A DNA stretch of 64,000 bases, taken from NCBI RefSeq assembly GCF_007097145.1, contig NZ_VJVZ01000001.1, positions 598,803 through 662,802 of the forward strand, read 5' to 3'. This DNA comes from Flavobacterium zepuense. Its GTDB lineage: Bacteria; Bacteroidota; Bacteroidia; Flavobacteriales; Flavobacteriaceae. Position 1 is the stretch's first letter; each line of letters begins with the position of its first letter. The translations under genes and the position numbers were made by a program. Positions 46,152-55,570 of this stretch are shown here, piece by piece. The notes beneath the pieces were generated by a model that saw only the letters and a list, made by a program, of their open reading frames with translations, searched no databases and was not told the origin of the DNA.

Positions 46152-47990
46152 TTATTTTTGACCCATTACTACCAGGAGGCCTTTTTTAGTACCCACGTAT
46201 ATATCCTGTATAGGCTTGGTGGTAGTGCCTTTCACTTCCCAGGTACCTTCGGCAACATTATCTTTATTGTCTTTTAATTTTATGTGTATACAGGTTATAT
46301 AACCTTCGGCATTGCGTTTAATGCCGTCGTATGTCATAGTAATACCATCTTCTTTAAACAATTCCTGGTAGGCTTTAAAAGCCTCTTCCTGAGAATCCTT
46401 TTTTATGATGTAGCCAAGGTCTGTAACAGTAACGGCATCCTGCTCCTCTACAAAGGCAATAGAAGTTGCCTCAGATGATCCTGCTTCCTTAGTGGCAACC
46501 GTGGTTATCTCTACCGCGCCGTCTTTAGCTGCTTTACCATATTTTTTAACAGCATAGGCTTTTTCAAGCTCGGTCATGCCGTGTACCTTAAAGCCTTTTG
46601 GTATTAGTACCTCGCTACCCTGCTGAACAACACCATTTATAACAATAAGCCTTTTTAATCCCTTGCCGCTTTTATTAAGGTACTCAATTGCCGGGTCGGT
46701 TACATTGGTAAGCTCACGTTCAGTTTCAGGCTGTGCCGCTTTAGTGGTTTCGGCAAAAAAGATGTTGTTAGTTTCATCATCTTCCTTACTTATCCCAACG
46801 GTAAATGTTGTTATTGGGGTAGTACCATTGCCAAGAATTTCGCGCACCGGGTAATTGTCCCTGTGGTCTTTATCCTTAACCGTTACATTGATAGATGTTA
46901 TCTCGCCCTTACTATTGCGTGCTATTTTTGTAAAATACAGATCGGCATCAAACATCTTCTTAAATAGAGCCTTTAATTTGGAAAATTCTGCCTCGGTAAG
47001 GTCTTTGTTAATTTCCACGGTTAAAGCATCCAAACCTTCAATAGGCTCGTACTTAGACAACGGTACAACATTGGTAGTAATAACATTCTTTTCGCGGGCA
47101 ACTACCCGGTACTGAAAAGCAAATGCAAACGCCGCGAGCACCGGCACTATTGCCGCGTACTTTAAGGACTTGCTCCTTTCAGACTGTTTTTTGTTCAACA
47201 TAATGATTCGTTTTTTGATTAATGATTGATAAAAATGATTGATGATTGCGTTACGCTCCGGCCGGATCGTAATTTTTAATAACGTTTTTTGGTACGCCAC
47301 TCTATCAGCCACCAGTTTGGTAGCTTCGGCATCGGCAATAAACTCAAGGTTTTGCGATATGGCTTTTTTGTACAGCCACACAAACGGATTGAACCACAAG
47401 GCGATACAAAACAGCTCGCTGATGATCATATCTAACGAATGGCGCTGGCTGCTGTGTACCTTTTCGTGGGCTATAATACTCTCCAGTTCCTGGGGCTGTA
47501 ACAGTGATGAGTTGTATACAATATACCTAAAGAACGAGAAAGGCGTGGTTGCTGCTGCTGAGTCGATAAGCAGGAAACCGTCCTGCTTTATAACGGTATT
47601 CCCCGAAAGCATCCTTCTTAATTTAATAATATCTTTTAAAAACAATGATAATAGCACCAATAACACGGCTGCATATATGCTTAATCCTACAAGTTGCCAG
47701 TTAATTGCAATTTCAGTTGCCTGCTGCACGGGCGCTGTGCTGTGCACAGCATGCGTTTGTGCTGCGTTAAGGGTTAGTTTTTGCGGTACGCCATCAGTTA
47801 GCGCCGGAGTAACCCAAACTGTTTTAGTGTATACAAGTAGTGGCAGTAGTATTGCGGTACCCAGTCCCGCCAGTAGGAACCTGCGGTTACCTGCAAAAAA
47901 AGTTTCCTTTCGCAGTAAAAAGTAATATGCCACAAAAAACAATGCTACCAGGCAGCTTGCTTTTAAAAGGTATAGCGTGAGTGCTTCCAT
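46152..47990 (-). CDS. BlaR1-like M56 membrane metallopeptidase
   Basis: 612 aa, directly after blaI (one base gap). Membrane segments at about 5-22, 38-58 and 100-120; zinc motif HEKVH at 175-179; a further membrane segment at about 285-300. The C-terminal region contains LIVINGVVQQGSEVLIPKG and KYGKAAKDGAVEITTVATKE, similar to the plug-like parts of the other two, and two repeated beta units (RNSKGEITSINVTVKDKD and RNAEGYITCIHIKLKDNK). The product should release repression by BlaI after sensing an envelope signal. Confidence 0.88.
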   Translation of the reverse strand: MEALTLYLLKASCLVALFFVAYYFLLRKETFFAGNRRFLLAGLGTAILLPLLVYTKTVWVTPALTDGVPQKLTLNAAQTHAVHSTAPVQQATEIAINWQLVGLSIYAAVLLVLLSLFLKDIIKLRRMLSGNTVIKQDGFLLIDSAAATTPFSFFRYIVYNSSLLQPQELESIIAHEKVHSSQRHSLDMIISELFCIALWFNPFVWLYKKAISQNLEFIADAEATKLVADRVAYQKTLLKITIRPERNAIINHFYQSLIKKRIIMLNKKQSERSKSLKYAAIVPVLAAFAFAFQYRVVAREKNVITTNVVPLSKYEPIEGLDALTVEINKDLTEAEFSKLKALFKKMFDADLYFTKIARNSKGEITSINVTVKDKDHRDNYPVREILGNGTTPITTFTVGISKEDDETNNIFFAETTKAAQPETERELTNVTDPAIEYLNKSGKGLKRLIVINGVVQQGSEVLIPKGFKVHGMTELEKAYAVKKYGKAAKDGAVEITTVATKEAGSSEATSIAFVEEQDAVTVTDLGYIIKKDSQEEAFKAYQELFKEDGITMTYDGIKRNAEGYITCIHIKLKDNKDNVAEGTWEVKGTTTKPIQDIYVGTKKGLLVVMGQK

Positions 47991-47991
47991 A

Positions 47992-48351
47992 TCACTTGTT
48001 TTTTTCTATCATGTCTAAGATCTCACGAAGCTCATCGGCGCTAATTTTTTCTTCCTTTGCAAAAAAGGATATCATGCTTTTGTAGGAGTTGCCAAAATAG
48101 TTCTCGATAGCGTTGCTCATAAAACCCTTGCGGTACTCCTCTTTAGTTATTACCGGAAAATACTGGTGTGTGTTACCATATGCATTGTGGCCCACATAGC
48201 CTTTTTCTTCAAGGTTTCTTATAATGGTAGAAAGTGTATTGTAATGTGGCTTATCATCTTTTACCTCCTCAAGCACATCTTTTACAAAAGCTTTTTCAAG
48301 CTTCCATAATATGTGCATTATCTCTTCTTCCTTGTTGGTTAATTTTTGCAT
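47992..48351 (-). CDS. BlaI/MecI/CopY-family transcriptional repressor
   Basis: 119 aa with the winged-helix BlaI fold: LTNKEEEIMHILWKLEKAFV, then PHYNTLSTIIRNLEEKGYV and the C-terminal dimerisation region with SFFAKEEKISADELREIL. BlaI repressors are dimers that are cleaved by M56 proteases. It is the first gene of a four-gene operon with three M56 paralogues. The two palindromes at 48398-48433, one overlapping the -33 element, are its probable binding sites, so the operon should be autoregulated. Confidence 0.93.
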   Translation of the reverse strand: MQKLTNKEEEIMHILWKLEKAFVKDVLEEVKDDKPHYNTLSTIIRNLEEKGYVGHNAYGNTHQYFPVITKEEYRKGFMSNAIENYFGNSYKSMISFFAKEEKISADELREILDMIEKNK

Positions 48352-48377
48352 GGTGACTACATTTATTTTGTGTACTT

Positions 48378-48409
48378 CAAACTTAAAACTATTTTTTTAG
48401 TTACGCAAC
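48378..48409 (-). promoter_or_regulatory. Promoter of the BlaI-M56 operon
   Basis: On the minus strand GTTG (48406-48409), 20 bases and TAAGTTTG (48378-48385). The -7 element matches TAnnTTTG exactly. The -33 element lies inside the first palindrome. Confidence 0.75.
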
Positions 48410-48433
48410 TATTTTTATAGTTAAATAACTATA
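48398..48433. promoter_or_regulatory. Twin palindromic BlaI-type operators
   Basis: Two palindromes: TAGTTACGCAACTA (48398-48411, 5-bp arms) and TATAGTTAAATAACTATA (48416-48433, 8-bp arms with a 2-base centre). They share TAGTTA/AACTA halves, with centres about 20 bases apart, roughly two DNA turns. The first covers the -33 element. Confidence 0.75.
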
Positions 48434-48760
48434 GCGTTAGTTATTTTTTACAATACAGAATTATAAAAGTAGAGAAATAAGCTGTTGAATTGTGTCAATG
48501 AATTAAATAAAGTTCTGAAAAACAATACCGTAGCAACAATGCCTGAATTTGAATTTTAGCTACTTTAAGTTTTAAGGGATACTTTAAAATAAAAAAGCCT
48601 CCCCGGATTTTGGGAAGGCTAATGAAATTTATTTTATTTTGAAATCCAAAAGTGAAATATTAAGCTTTTTGGCCAGTTTTCGAAGCTTTTTAATGGCTAT
48701 TTTAGCTAAATATTGGCCATTTCAAAATCCAAAAGTGAAATATTAAGCACTTTTTGACGC
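48434..48760. other. Non-coding gap with a terminator and a 24-bp direct repeat
   Basis: No gene. The minus-strand hairpin AGCCTTCCC / GGGGAGGCT (about 48592-48622) followed by a T run should end icmF transcription. The sequence AATCCAAAAGTGAAATATTA occurs twice within identical 24-base copies (48642-48665 and 48725-48748), 83 bases apart. Confidence 0.6.
48592..48622 (-). terminator. Terminator downstream of icmF
   Basis: AGCCTTCCC pairs with GGGGAGGCT (one mismatch), followed on the minus strand by TTTTTTATTTT. Confidence 0.65.
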
Positions 48761-51700
48761 TTACATATTGCGGCGATACTGTCCGCCCACCTCAAATAAG
48801 GCCGATGTAATTTGTCCCAGCGAACATACTTTGGTAGCTTCCATAAGCTCTTTGAAGATATTTTTATTTTGGATTGCAGCTTCCTGAACAGCAGCTAAAC
48901 GCTCCCTAACTACCTCTTCGTTAGACGAATGCAGGTTTTTAAGTGTTTGTATCTGGAACTGTTTTTCTTCTTCGGTTGCCCTGATAACCTCTGCCGGAAC
49001 GACCGTAGGCGACCCTTTAGAACTCAGGAACGTGTTGACACCTATTATTGGGAACTCTCCTGTGTGCTTAAGTGTCTCATAATAAAGGCTTTCCTCCTGA
49101 ATTTTAGAACGCTGATACATGGTTTCCATTGCGCCAAGCACACCGCCACGCTCTGTAATGCGGTCAAACTCCTGTAATACAGCCTCTTCCACAAGGTCGG
49201 TTAGCTCCTCTATAATGAACGATCCCTGTATCGGGTTCTCGTTCTTGGCAAGGCCAAGTTCTTTATTGATAATCAACTGAATAGCCATTGCACGGCGCAC
49301 GCTTTCTTCGGTTGGTGTGGTTATGGCTTCATCGTAGGCATTGGTATGCAGCGAGTTACAGTTATCATAAATAGCATATAATGCCTGTAACGTTGTACGG
49401 ATATCATTAAAATCGATCTCCTGCGCATGCAACGACCTACCCGATGTTTGTATATGGTACTTAAGCATTTGGGCACGCTCGTTGGCACCATACTTGTTTT
49501 TCAGGGCTTTAGCCCATATTTTACGGGCAACGCGGCCTATTACGGCATACTCCGGGTCGACACCGTTACTAAAGAAAAACGACAGGTTAGGCCCAAAATC
49601 GTTGATGTTCATGCCACGGCTCAGATAATACTCTACATACGTAAAACCGTTACTTAACGTAAAGGCTAACTGCGTGATAGGGTTAGCACCTGCCTCGGCA
49701 ATATGGTACCCTGATATAGAAACTGAGTAGAAATTTCGTACATTATTGGTAATAAAGTATTCCTGAACATCGCCCATTAATCGTAATGCGAACTCGGTCG
49801 AGAAGATACAGGTGTTCTGTGCCTGGTCTTCCTTTAAAATATCGGCCTGAACGGTACCACGAACCTGAGATAACGTTCTGAATTTTATATCGTTATATAC
49901 ATCTTGTGGTAAAACCTGGTCGCCAGTTACACCTAAAAGCATAAGGCCTAAGCCATTGTTACCCGCAGGCAGGTCGCCATTATAGCGCGGACGCTCTAAA
50001 CCTTTTGCTTTATAAATGGCATTTATTTTGTTATCTACCTCATCTTCAAGGGTATTTTCTTTAATATATGACTCGCATTGCTGGTCTATGGCGGCATTCA
50101 TAAAGAAGCCTAAAAGCATAGGTGCAGGCCCATTAATTGTCATACTTACAGACGTTAACGCATGCGACAGGTTAAACCCTGAGTACAGTTTCTTGGCATC
50201 ATCAAGGCAGCAGATAGACACCCCTGCATTACCAATTTTACCATAGATATCGGGGCGTAAATCAGGGTCGTTACCGTAAAGTGTAACGCTGTCAAACGCT
50301 GTAGATAAGCGTTTTGCGGGTAAACCGGCACTCACGTAATGGAACCGTTTGTTAGTACGCTCAGGCCCGCCTTCTCCGGCAAACATACGCGATGGGTCTT
50401 CGCCCTCACGTTTAAACGGATACAATCCGGATGAGAAGGGGAACTCCCCCGGTACGTTTTCCTGCAGGCACCAGCGTAAAATATCGCCCCATGCCTGGTA
50501 TTTAGGCAACGATACTTTTGGTATCTGGCTGTGCGACAGCGACTCAGTATGTGTAGCTATCTTTATTTCTTTATCGCGTACTTTAAACGAGTATACAGGG
50601 TTCTTGTATTTATTAACCTTATCATCCCAGGTTAAGATGATTTCCCAATTGTATGGGTCGAAGTTCATCTTAACACGGTCGAATTCAGCGACAAGCATTT
50701 TAATAAAATCGGTATTGCTGTCAGTCTGAGCCTGTCGAAGACCCTCAGTTTCCAGTCCGAATTTCGTCAGCGAAAGCTTAGCACCCGAAACCGACTCAAT
50801 AGTTTTAAAGATACCGTACAGCTTTTGGGCAACCTCCTGCTGGCTTGATGCCGTAGCATCATATTTGCGGTTGTTCTCGGCAATCTCACTAAGGTAACGC
50901 GTTCTGTGTGGGGGGATTACGAATATCTTTTCGCTCATTTCGCGGGTAATGGCAAAGGTAGAGTCTAACGCCGCACCGGTGCGTTCTACTATCTTGTCCA
51001 TTATCTTTTTGTATAAGGTGTTCATACCCGGGTCGTTAAACTGCGAGGCAATGGTACCAAATACAGGCAGGCTATCGGGGTTGGCATCCCACAGGTTGTG
51101 GTTGCGCTGGTATTGTTTCTTAACATCGCGAAGTGCATCCAGAGAGCCACGCTTATCAAACTTATTAATAGCAACCAGGTCGGCAAAATCAAGCATGTCG
51201 ATTTTCTCCAACTGAGTAGCAGCACCAAACTCGGGCGTCATTACATAAAGAGATACATCGCTGTGTTCCAGTATCTCAGTGTCACTTTGCCCAATACCCG
51301 ATGTCTCTAAAATGATCAAGTCGTACTTAGCCGCCTTAAGCACCTGTATGGCCTCAGCAACATATTTAGAGAGCGCCAGGTTGCTTTGCCTTGTGGCAAG
51401 CGAACGCATATACACCCTTGGGTTGTTAATGGCATTCATACGGATACGGTCGCCCAACAAGGCACCGCCCGTTTTACGTTTTGATGGGTCTACAGAGATA
51501 AGTCCCAGTGTTTTCTCAGGGAAATCGACCAAAAAGCGGCGTACCAACTCATCTACCAAAGACGATTTACCGGCACCACCGGTGCCCGTGATACCCAAAA
51601 CAGGGGTTGCCCCCTCCGCCCTAAGCCCCCCATCCCCCAAAGGGGGAGTAGCCTCCGAAGCCTGAAAAACGCTATCAAATTCTTCGGGGTTATTTTCAGC

Positions 51701-52216
51701 AAGGGTTATGAGCCTTGCCATAGTATTTACATTTTTCACAACAAGTCCTTCTGCAACTCCCCCTTTGGGGGTTGGGGGGCTGTAATCTGATTTCTGAACC
51801 AAATCGTTTATCATGCCCTGAAGCCCCAGTTCGCGGCCATCATCGGGTGCATAAATACGGGTAATACCGTATTCGTGCAGCGCTGCAATTTCATCCGGAA
51901 GGATAACCCCGCCGCCGCCGCCAAATATTTTAATATGCCCGGCACCTTTTTCTTTAAGCAGGTCGTGCATGTATTTAAAGTACTCATTATGACCACCCTG
52001 GTAGGATGTTAGCGCAATGGCGTTTGCATCTTCCTGAATGGCAGTGTTTACCACTTCTTCCACACTACGGTCGTGCCCAAGGTGAATAACCTCTACACCC
52101 GTTGCCTGAATGATGCGGCGCATTATATTTATGGCAGCATCATGCCCATCAAAAAGAGATGCCGCTGTTACAATTCTAACTTTATTTTTAGGAATATAAG
52201 GTACTACTGGCTCCAT
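48761..52216 (-). CDS. icmF: Fused isobutyryl-CoA mutase (IcmF-type)
   Basis: 1151 aa combining three parts in the order seen in IcmF: a B12-binding domain (about 10-140, with [10 protein letters not shown] and His25 as likely cobalt ligand), a MeaI-type G-protein chaperone (P-loop [10 protein letters not shown] at about 212) and a TIM-barrel acyl-CoA mutase domain (about 560-1120). It interconverts isobutyryl- and n-butyryl-CoA or a related acyl-CoA with adenosylcobalamin. Three short insertions encoded by interspersed repeats are in frame: around 142-160 ([12 protein letters not shown]), 183-206 ([15 protein letters not shown]) and 490-499 (LRQAQTDS). They lie in linkers or loops and keep the frame. 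The exact substrate is inferred from the fusion. Confidence 0.9.
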   Translation of the reverse strand: MEPVVPYIPKNKVRIVTAASLFDGHDAAINIMRRIIQATGVEVIHLGHDRSVEEVVNTAIQEDANAIALTSYQGGHNEYFKYMHDLLKEKGAGHIKIFGGGGGVILPDEIAALHEYGITRIYAPDDGRELGLQGMINDLVQKSDYSPPTPKGGVAEGLVVKNVNTMARLITLAENNPEEFDSVFQASEATPPLGDGGLRAEGATPVLGITGTGGAGKSSLVDELVRRFLVDFPEKTLGLISVDPSKRKTGGALLGDRIRMNAINNPRVYMRSLATRQSNLALSKYVAEAIQVLKAAKYDLIILETSGIGQSDTEILEHSDVSLYVMTPEFGAATQLEKIDMLDFADLVAINKFDKRGSLDALRDVKKQYQRNHNLWDANPDSLPVFGTIASQFNDPGMNTLYKKIMDKIVERTGAALDSTFAITREMSEKIFVIPPHRTRYLSEIAENNRKYDATASSQQEVAQKLYGIFKTIESVSGAKLSLTKFGLETEGLRQAQTDSNTDFIKMLVAEFDRVKMNFDPYNWEIILTWDDKVNKYKNPVYSFKVRDKEIKIATHTESLSHSQIPKVSLPKYQAWGDILRWCLQENVPGEFPFSSGLYPFKREGEDPSRMFAGEGGPERTNKRFHYVSAGLPAKRLSTAFDSVTLYGNDPDLRPDIYGKIGNAGVSICCLDDAKKLYSGFNLSHALTSVSMTINGPAPMLLGFFMNAAIDQQCESYIKENTLEDEVDNKINAIYKAKGLERPRYNGDLPAGNNGLGLMLLGVTGDQVLPQDVYNDIKFRTLSQVRGTVQADILKEDQAQNTCIFSTEFALRLMGDVQEYFITNNVRNFYSVSISGYHIAEAGANPITQLAFTLSNGFTYVEYYLSRGMNINDFGPNLSFFFSNGVDPEYAVIGRVARKIWAKALKNKYGANERAQMLKYHIQTSGRSLHAQEIDFNDIRTTLQALYAIYDNCNSLHTNAYDEAITTPTEESVRRAMAIQLIINKELGLAKNENPIQGSFIIEELTDLVEEAVLQEFDRITERGGVLGAMETMYQRSKIQEESLYYETLKHTGEFPIIGVNTFLSSKGSPTVVPAEVIRATEEEKQFQIQTLKNLHSSNEEVVRERLAAVQEAAIQNKNIFKELMEATKVCSLGQITSALFEVGGQYRRNM
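50721..50746 (-). repeat. In-frame interspersed repeat in icmF (third insertion)
   Basis: TCAGTCTGAGCCTGTCGAAG followed by ACCCTC. It encodes LRQAQTD on the minus strand. Sequences of this type (CTGAGCCTGTCGAAG) are widespread repeats in bacterial genomes. Confidence 0.6.
51624..51648. repeat. In-frame GC-rich palindromic repeat in icmF, copy A
   Basis: 25 bases containing CCCCCAAAGGGGG. They match the reverse complement of 51757-51781 at 24 positions. They encode PPLGDGG in the linker before the P-loop. Confidence 0.85.
51757..51781. repeat. In-frame GC-rich palindromic repeat in icmF, copy B
   Basis: 25 bases containing CCCCCTTTGGGGG, an inverted copy of 51624-51648. They encode PPTPKGG after the B12-binding domain. 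Confidence 0.85.
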
Positions 52217-52305
52217 ATTGAATTATATGCAATTTTACATGCGCAATTTACGTATTTATTAAGAAATCAAAACATTTGAACAATATAAAATTACAGGTAT
52301 GTAAT

Positions 52306-52956
52306 TTATCTCACAATATACCCTACATTACCTTTATCCATATACAAAATACGGGTAGTAAACGATTTTGCTTTTACAGTGGTTGGGTACCAGTCGCGGT
52401 TTTTCTCGGCTATGATAAACAGGCCGCAATCATCACCGGAAACTGTAAACTGTTTTCCGCGCGGCTGCCGGTGAAAAATAGGGATACCGTATTCATTTTT
52501 AAGAATATCAGCCAGTTCGGGCACATCATTGGTTACCAGGCCAATTTCGCTAATGCCCACAAAGGCCTTGCTGCTGTACACATCATTATAATAAGCCTTG
52601 TTGGGATAGCGCGTAATGATTTCTACAATGTTACCGTTGTTATCGTAAAAATAAAACGACTTAGCATCCCAATTGGTAAAATTAGCGATGTCGTCGCCCT
52701 CTACAGGAAGTATTGCGGTATGCTGTTTTATGAAATTGTGCGAATCGAAAAAACGATTGCTGGGCATATCTATCGCAAAGTGGTACACAGGCTTTAAGTT
52801 ATCCGACTTCCTGAAAATGAGCCGCGTACTGCCCACATTAAAAAACAGTATCGACCGGTCTTCTTTTAAATACGGTTCGAGGCCTAAAACTTTTTTGTAA
52901 AATCTTTCGGTTTCAGGCAGGTCGTCACTTAGTAATTCAAGTTCTATAATGTTCAT
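52306..52956 (-). CDS. VOC/glyoxalase-superfamily protein
   Basis: 216 aa with two halves of VOC type: MNIIELELLSDDLPETERFYKKVLGL at the start, FYFYDNNGNIVEIITRY at about 100-118, then a second half (FVGISEIGLVTNDVPELADILK). The family contains glyoxalases, dioxygenases and ligand-binding proteins. It is cytoplasmic by sequence. It is 89 bases downstream of the icmF start on the same strand, and may be upstream in an operon with it. Substrate unknown. Confidence 0.8.
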   Translation of the reverse strand: MNIIELELLSDDLPETERFYKKVLGLEPYLKEDRSILFFNVGSTRLIFRKSDNLKPVYHFAIDMPSNRFFDSHNFIKQHTAILPVEGDDIANFTNWDAKSFYFYDNNGNIVEIITRYPNKAYYNDVYSSKAFVGISEIGLVTNDVPELADILKNEYGIPIFHRQPRGKQFTVSGDDCGLFIIAEKNRDWYPTTVKAKSFTTRILYMDKGNVGYIVR

Positions 52957-53040
52957 GCACGGCAGGTAAGGGATTTGCTAAGTTAGTGATTTATAGAATG
53001 TTTTTTAATTTATTAAATTATTATTTAAATAGTGTAGTTT

Positions 53041-53156
53041 ATATGGAACACGGATGACACGGATAAAACTGATTTCCGCAGATTTTCAATTTTAGTACTG
53101 TCAAAATCCGTTTAAATCCGCGATTGCGAAGCATCCGTACAATCCGCGTTCCATAT
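53041..53156. repeat. Interspersed repeat with inverted ends
   Basis: Ends ATATGGAACACGGATGACAC (53041) and, inverted, ATCCGCGTTCCATAT (to 53156). A related half copy lies at 54165-54208. It fills the gap before the EamA gene. Confidence 0.65.
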
Positions 53157-53191
53157 CATTTAATTGATTAAATTTGCCGAAAATTCCTGCA

Positions 53192-54097
53192 ATGAAATTC
53201 CCAAAATACTACCTTGCCGCTATAACCGCATTTATCATTTGGGGATTTTTCAGCTTTGTGCTCAAGCCGTTACAGGCCTACCCATCGCCCGATATATTGT
53301 TTTACCGCATCTTTTTTTGCGTGGTGCTCATGTGGGTAACCAATGTGCTTTTCAGGCGTAAAAATATTGCCGAAAGCAGGGCCAGCTTTATGCAACTTGA
53401 ACCTAAAAAGCGTAAAAACTTAATTGCGCTTACCATTATAAGCTCGCTTTTACTGTGTGCTAACTGGTTCTTTTTTATTTATGTAATGAACCACATAAGT
53501 GTAAAGGCGGCATCGTTCGCGTATTTATTATGCCCTATCCTTACAACCGTTTGCGCATTTATCATTTTAAAAGAACATCTCAGCAAACTGCAATGGGGAG
53601 CTGTAGCTATAAGTTTTGTGGGTTGCATTATGCTATCATACAACAGCTTTAACGATGTATTTTACAGCTTTATAGTAGCCATTAGTTATGCGTTGTACTT
53701 AGTATTACAAAAGAAATTTGAGGGTATCGATAAGTTCCTGTTGCTCTCGGTACAGCTGTTAATATCGTCGATAGTATTGCTGCCGTTTTATCCAGTGTAT
53801 AGTGGCCCATTACCCACGGAAATTATGTTTTACAGCTACATCCTTATCATTGCCATATTCTTCACCATTACACCCATGCTGCTTAATCTATTTGCACTGA
53901 AGGGAATCAGTTCTTCTACATTAGGGATCATGCTGTACCTTAATCCGCTTATAGGCTTCTTTTTGGCCGCATTTTATTATGGAGAAGAAATCTCTGCCAT
54001 GCAAATAGCAGCCTATTCACTTATTATAGTGTCCATAGTGATTTTTAACGTGGGAAGTTACCTAAAGATAAAGGCAGTCTCAACACCCGTGCAGTAA
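53192..54097 (+). CDS. EamA/RarD-type membrane transporter
   Basis: I choose ATG 53192 (MKFPKYYLAAITAFIIWGFF) over the TTG at 53174; this gives 301 aa. The protein has about ten membrane helices in two EamA repeats (first around 5-145, second around 150-295), with PxxIWGFFSFVLKPL and VKAASFAYLLCPILTTVCAF typical of RarD-like drug/metabolite transporters. Members export small metabolites such as amino acids. Substrate unknown. It converges on purM, with a terminator and repeat between. Confidence 0.88.
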   Translation: MKFPKYYLAAITAFIIWGFFSFVLKPLQAYPSPDILFYRIFFCVVLMWVTNVLFRRKNIAESRASFMQLEPKKRKNLIALTIISSLLLCANWFFFIYVMNHISVKAASFAYLLCPILTTVCAFIILKEHLSKLQWGAVAISFVGCIMLSYNSFNDVFYSFIVAISYALYLVLQKKFEGIDKFLLLSVQLLISSIVLLPFYPVYSGPLPTEIMFYSYILIIAIFFTITPMLLNLFALKGISSSTLGIMLYLNPLIGFFLAAFYYGEEISAMQIAAYSLIIVSIVIFNVGSYLKIKAVSTPVQ

Positions 54098-54119
54098 CAT
54101 AAAGATTTTCAGATAAAGC

Positions 54120-54150
54120 AAAACAGCCACCTGTAAAGATGGCTGTTTTG
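54120..54150 (+). terminator. Terminator after the EamA gene
   Basis: AAAACAGCCA and TGGCTGTTTT pair around a 10-base loop; a T-rich stretch follows. It could act in both directions. Confidence 0.75.
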
Positions 54151-54164
54151 TTTACAGTTATAAG

Positions 54165-54208
54165 AAATCAGCGTGAATCTGCTCAAATCAGCGTCATCCG
54201 CGTTCCAT
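54165..54208. repeat. Half copy of the ATCCGCGTTCC interspersed repeat
   Basis: Contains AAATCAGCG twice and TCATCCGCGTTCCAT, the inverted form of the start of the repeat at 53041. Confidence 0.6.
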
Positions 54209-54213
54209 TTTTC

Positions 54214-55407
54214 TTAGTATTCAAAAGTACCATACTCGCTGGTAATGGTCAGTTTTTTGGTAATTTCCCCTTCGGGGGTTAGGGGGCTAACACGACCTAT
54301 AATCTGCGCATCTACGTTAAATGATTTAGAAATGTCTATAATATCCTGAGCCAGATCTGCCGGAACATATACCTCCATACGGTGGCCACAGTTAAACACC
54401 TGGTACATTTCTTTCCAGTCGGTACCGCTTTGCTCCTGTATTAACTTAAATAGTGGCGGAACCGGGAATAAATTATCCTTAACCACGTGTACGTTATCTA
54501 CAAAGTGCAGCACCTTAGTTTGTGCACCACCACTGCAATGAACCATACCGTGGATATCTTTCGGACTATACTTCTCTAATATTTTTTTGATGATAGGCGC
54601 ATAGGTACGTGTTGGCGAAAGCACCAGTTTACCGGCATCTATGGGGCTGTCGGCCACTTCATCAGTCAGTTTTACGTTACCTGAATATACAAGATCTGAC
54701 GGAACTGCCGCATCATAACTCTCCGGGTATTTAGCCGCAAGGTAGTTGTTAAAAACATCATGGCGTGCCGATGTTAACCCATTGCTGCCCATACCGCCGT
54801 TATACCCTTTCTCGTAGCTTGCCTGCCCGAAAGACGCAAGGCCCACAATAACATCGCCCGGCTGTATATTGGCATTGTCTACCACATCGCTGCGTTTAAT
54901 GCGCGCAGTAACAGTACTGTCTACAATAATGGTACGCACTAAATCGCCCACATCGGCAGTTTCACCGCCGGTTGAGTGTATGGTAACACCAAAGGTTTTA
55001 AGTTCGTTTATAAGCTCTTCGGTACCGTTTATAATAGCCGAAAGCACCTCCCCCGGAATTACATTTTTGTTACGGCCTATAGTGCTGCTTAGCATAATAT
55101 TATCTACAGCGCCCACGCAAAGCAGGTCGTCTATATTCATAATAAGGGCATCCTGCGCAATGCCTTTCCACACCGATATGTCGCCGGTTTCTTTCCAGTA
55201 CATGTACGCTAAAGACGATTTTGTACCCGCGCCATCGGCATGCATAATAAGGCAATAATTATTATCTCCCGTAAGGTAATCAGGCACAATTTTGCAAAAA
55301 GCCTTAGGAAACAGTCCTTTATCTATGTTTTTAATGGCGTTGTGCACATCTTCTTTAGAAGCCGAAACTCCCCTTTGGCTATAGCGTTTGCTGGTATCAG
55401 AACTCAT
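54214..55407 (-). CDS. purM: Phosphoribosylformylglycinamidine cyclo-ligase (AIR synthase)
   Basis: 397 aa, of the longer type that I associate with Bacteroidota. It converts FGAM and ATP to AIR (fifth step of purine synthesis). Visible blocks: HADGAGTKSSLAYMYWKETG, DALIMNIDDLLCVGA, HSTGGETADVGDLVRTI and VVGLASFGQASYEKGYNGG. Close to the C-terminus the segment SPLTPEGEITKK is encoded by a GC-rich interspersed repeat (54265-54289), similar to those in icmF, so an insertion in a surface region is likely. Its promoter is at 55433. Confidence 0.94.
   Translation of the reverse strand: MSSDTSKRYSQRGVSASKEDVHNAIKNIDKGLFPKAFCKIVPDYLTGDNNYCLIMHADGAGTKSSLAYMYWKETGDISVWKGIAQDALIMNIDDLLCVGAVDNIMLSSTIGRNKNVIPGEVLSAIINGTEELINELKTFGVTIHSTGGETADVGDLVRTIIVDSTVTARIKRSDVVDNANIQPGDVIVGLASFGQASYEKGYNGGMGSNGLTSARHDVFNNYLAAKYPESYDAAVPSDLVYSGNVKLTDEVADSPIDAGKLVLSPTRTYAPIIKKILEKYSPKDIHGMVHCSGGAQTKVLHFVDNVHVVKDNLFPVPPLFKLIQEQSGTDWKEMYQVFNCGHRMEVYVPADLAQDIIDISKSFNVDAQIIGRVSPLTPEGEITKKLTITSEYGTFEY
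54265..54289. repeat. In-frame GC-rich repeat in purM
   Basis: TTCCCCTTCGGGGGTTAGGG and following GGCTA. It resembles the copies at 51757 and 51624 in icmF, and codes for PLTPEG near the PurM C-terminus. Confidence 0.75.
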
Positions 55408-55432
55408 TATGAAACGGTTTGTGTTGCTGCGG

Positions 55433-55464
55433 CAAAGATAGTTTTAATTTGTTTATTTGGCAAT
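55433..55464 (-). promoter_or_regulatory. Promoter of purM
   Basis: On the minus strand ATTG, 20 bases and TATCTTTG (55433-55440). The -7 element is an exact TAnnTTTG, 25 bases before the ATG. Confidence 0.7.
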
Positions 55465-55552
55465 TTGTTTATTTGTTGATGTGAGGGACAAACTCGTATA
55501 ATTTTAATAATGATAAATTGAGATGTCAAAACGCAACACTTCGATAAATTTT

Positions 55553-55567
55553 GTATTTTTGAAATAC
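55553..55567. promoter_or_regulatory. Palindromic operator before the toxin-antitoxin pair
   Basis: GTATTT-TTG-AAATAC, a perfect 6-bp inverted repeat, covers TATTTTTG (55554-55561), a -7 match, and ends 3 bases before the antitoxin ATG. Typical for autorepression by an antitoxin. Confidence 0.55.
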
Positions 55568-55570
55568 TAA

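Noticed and set aside
47239..47925. 228-aa plus-strand open frame
   Set aside because: It is the antisense of the conserved M56 protease domain, which has clear motifs on the minus strand.
51279..51665. 128-aa plus-strand open frame within icmF
   Set aside because: Lies opposite the G-protein domain with all its motifs, so a shadow frame.
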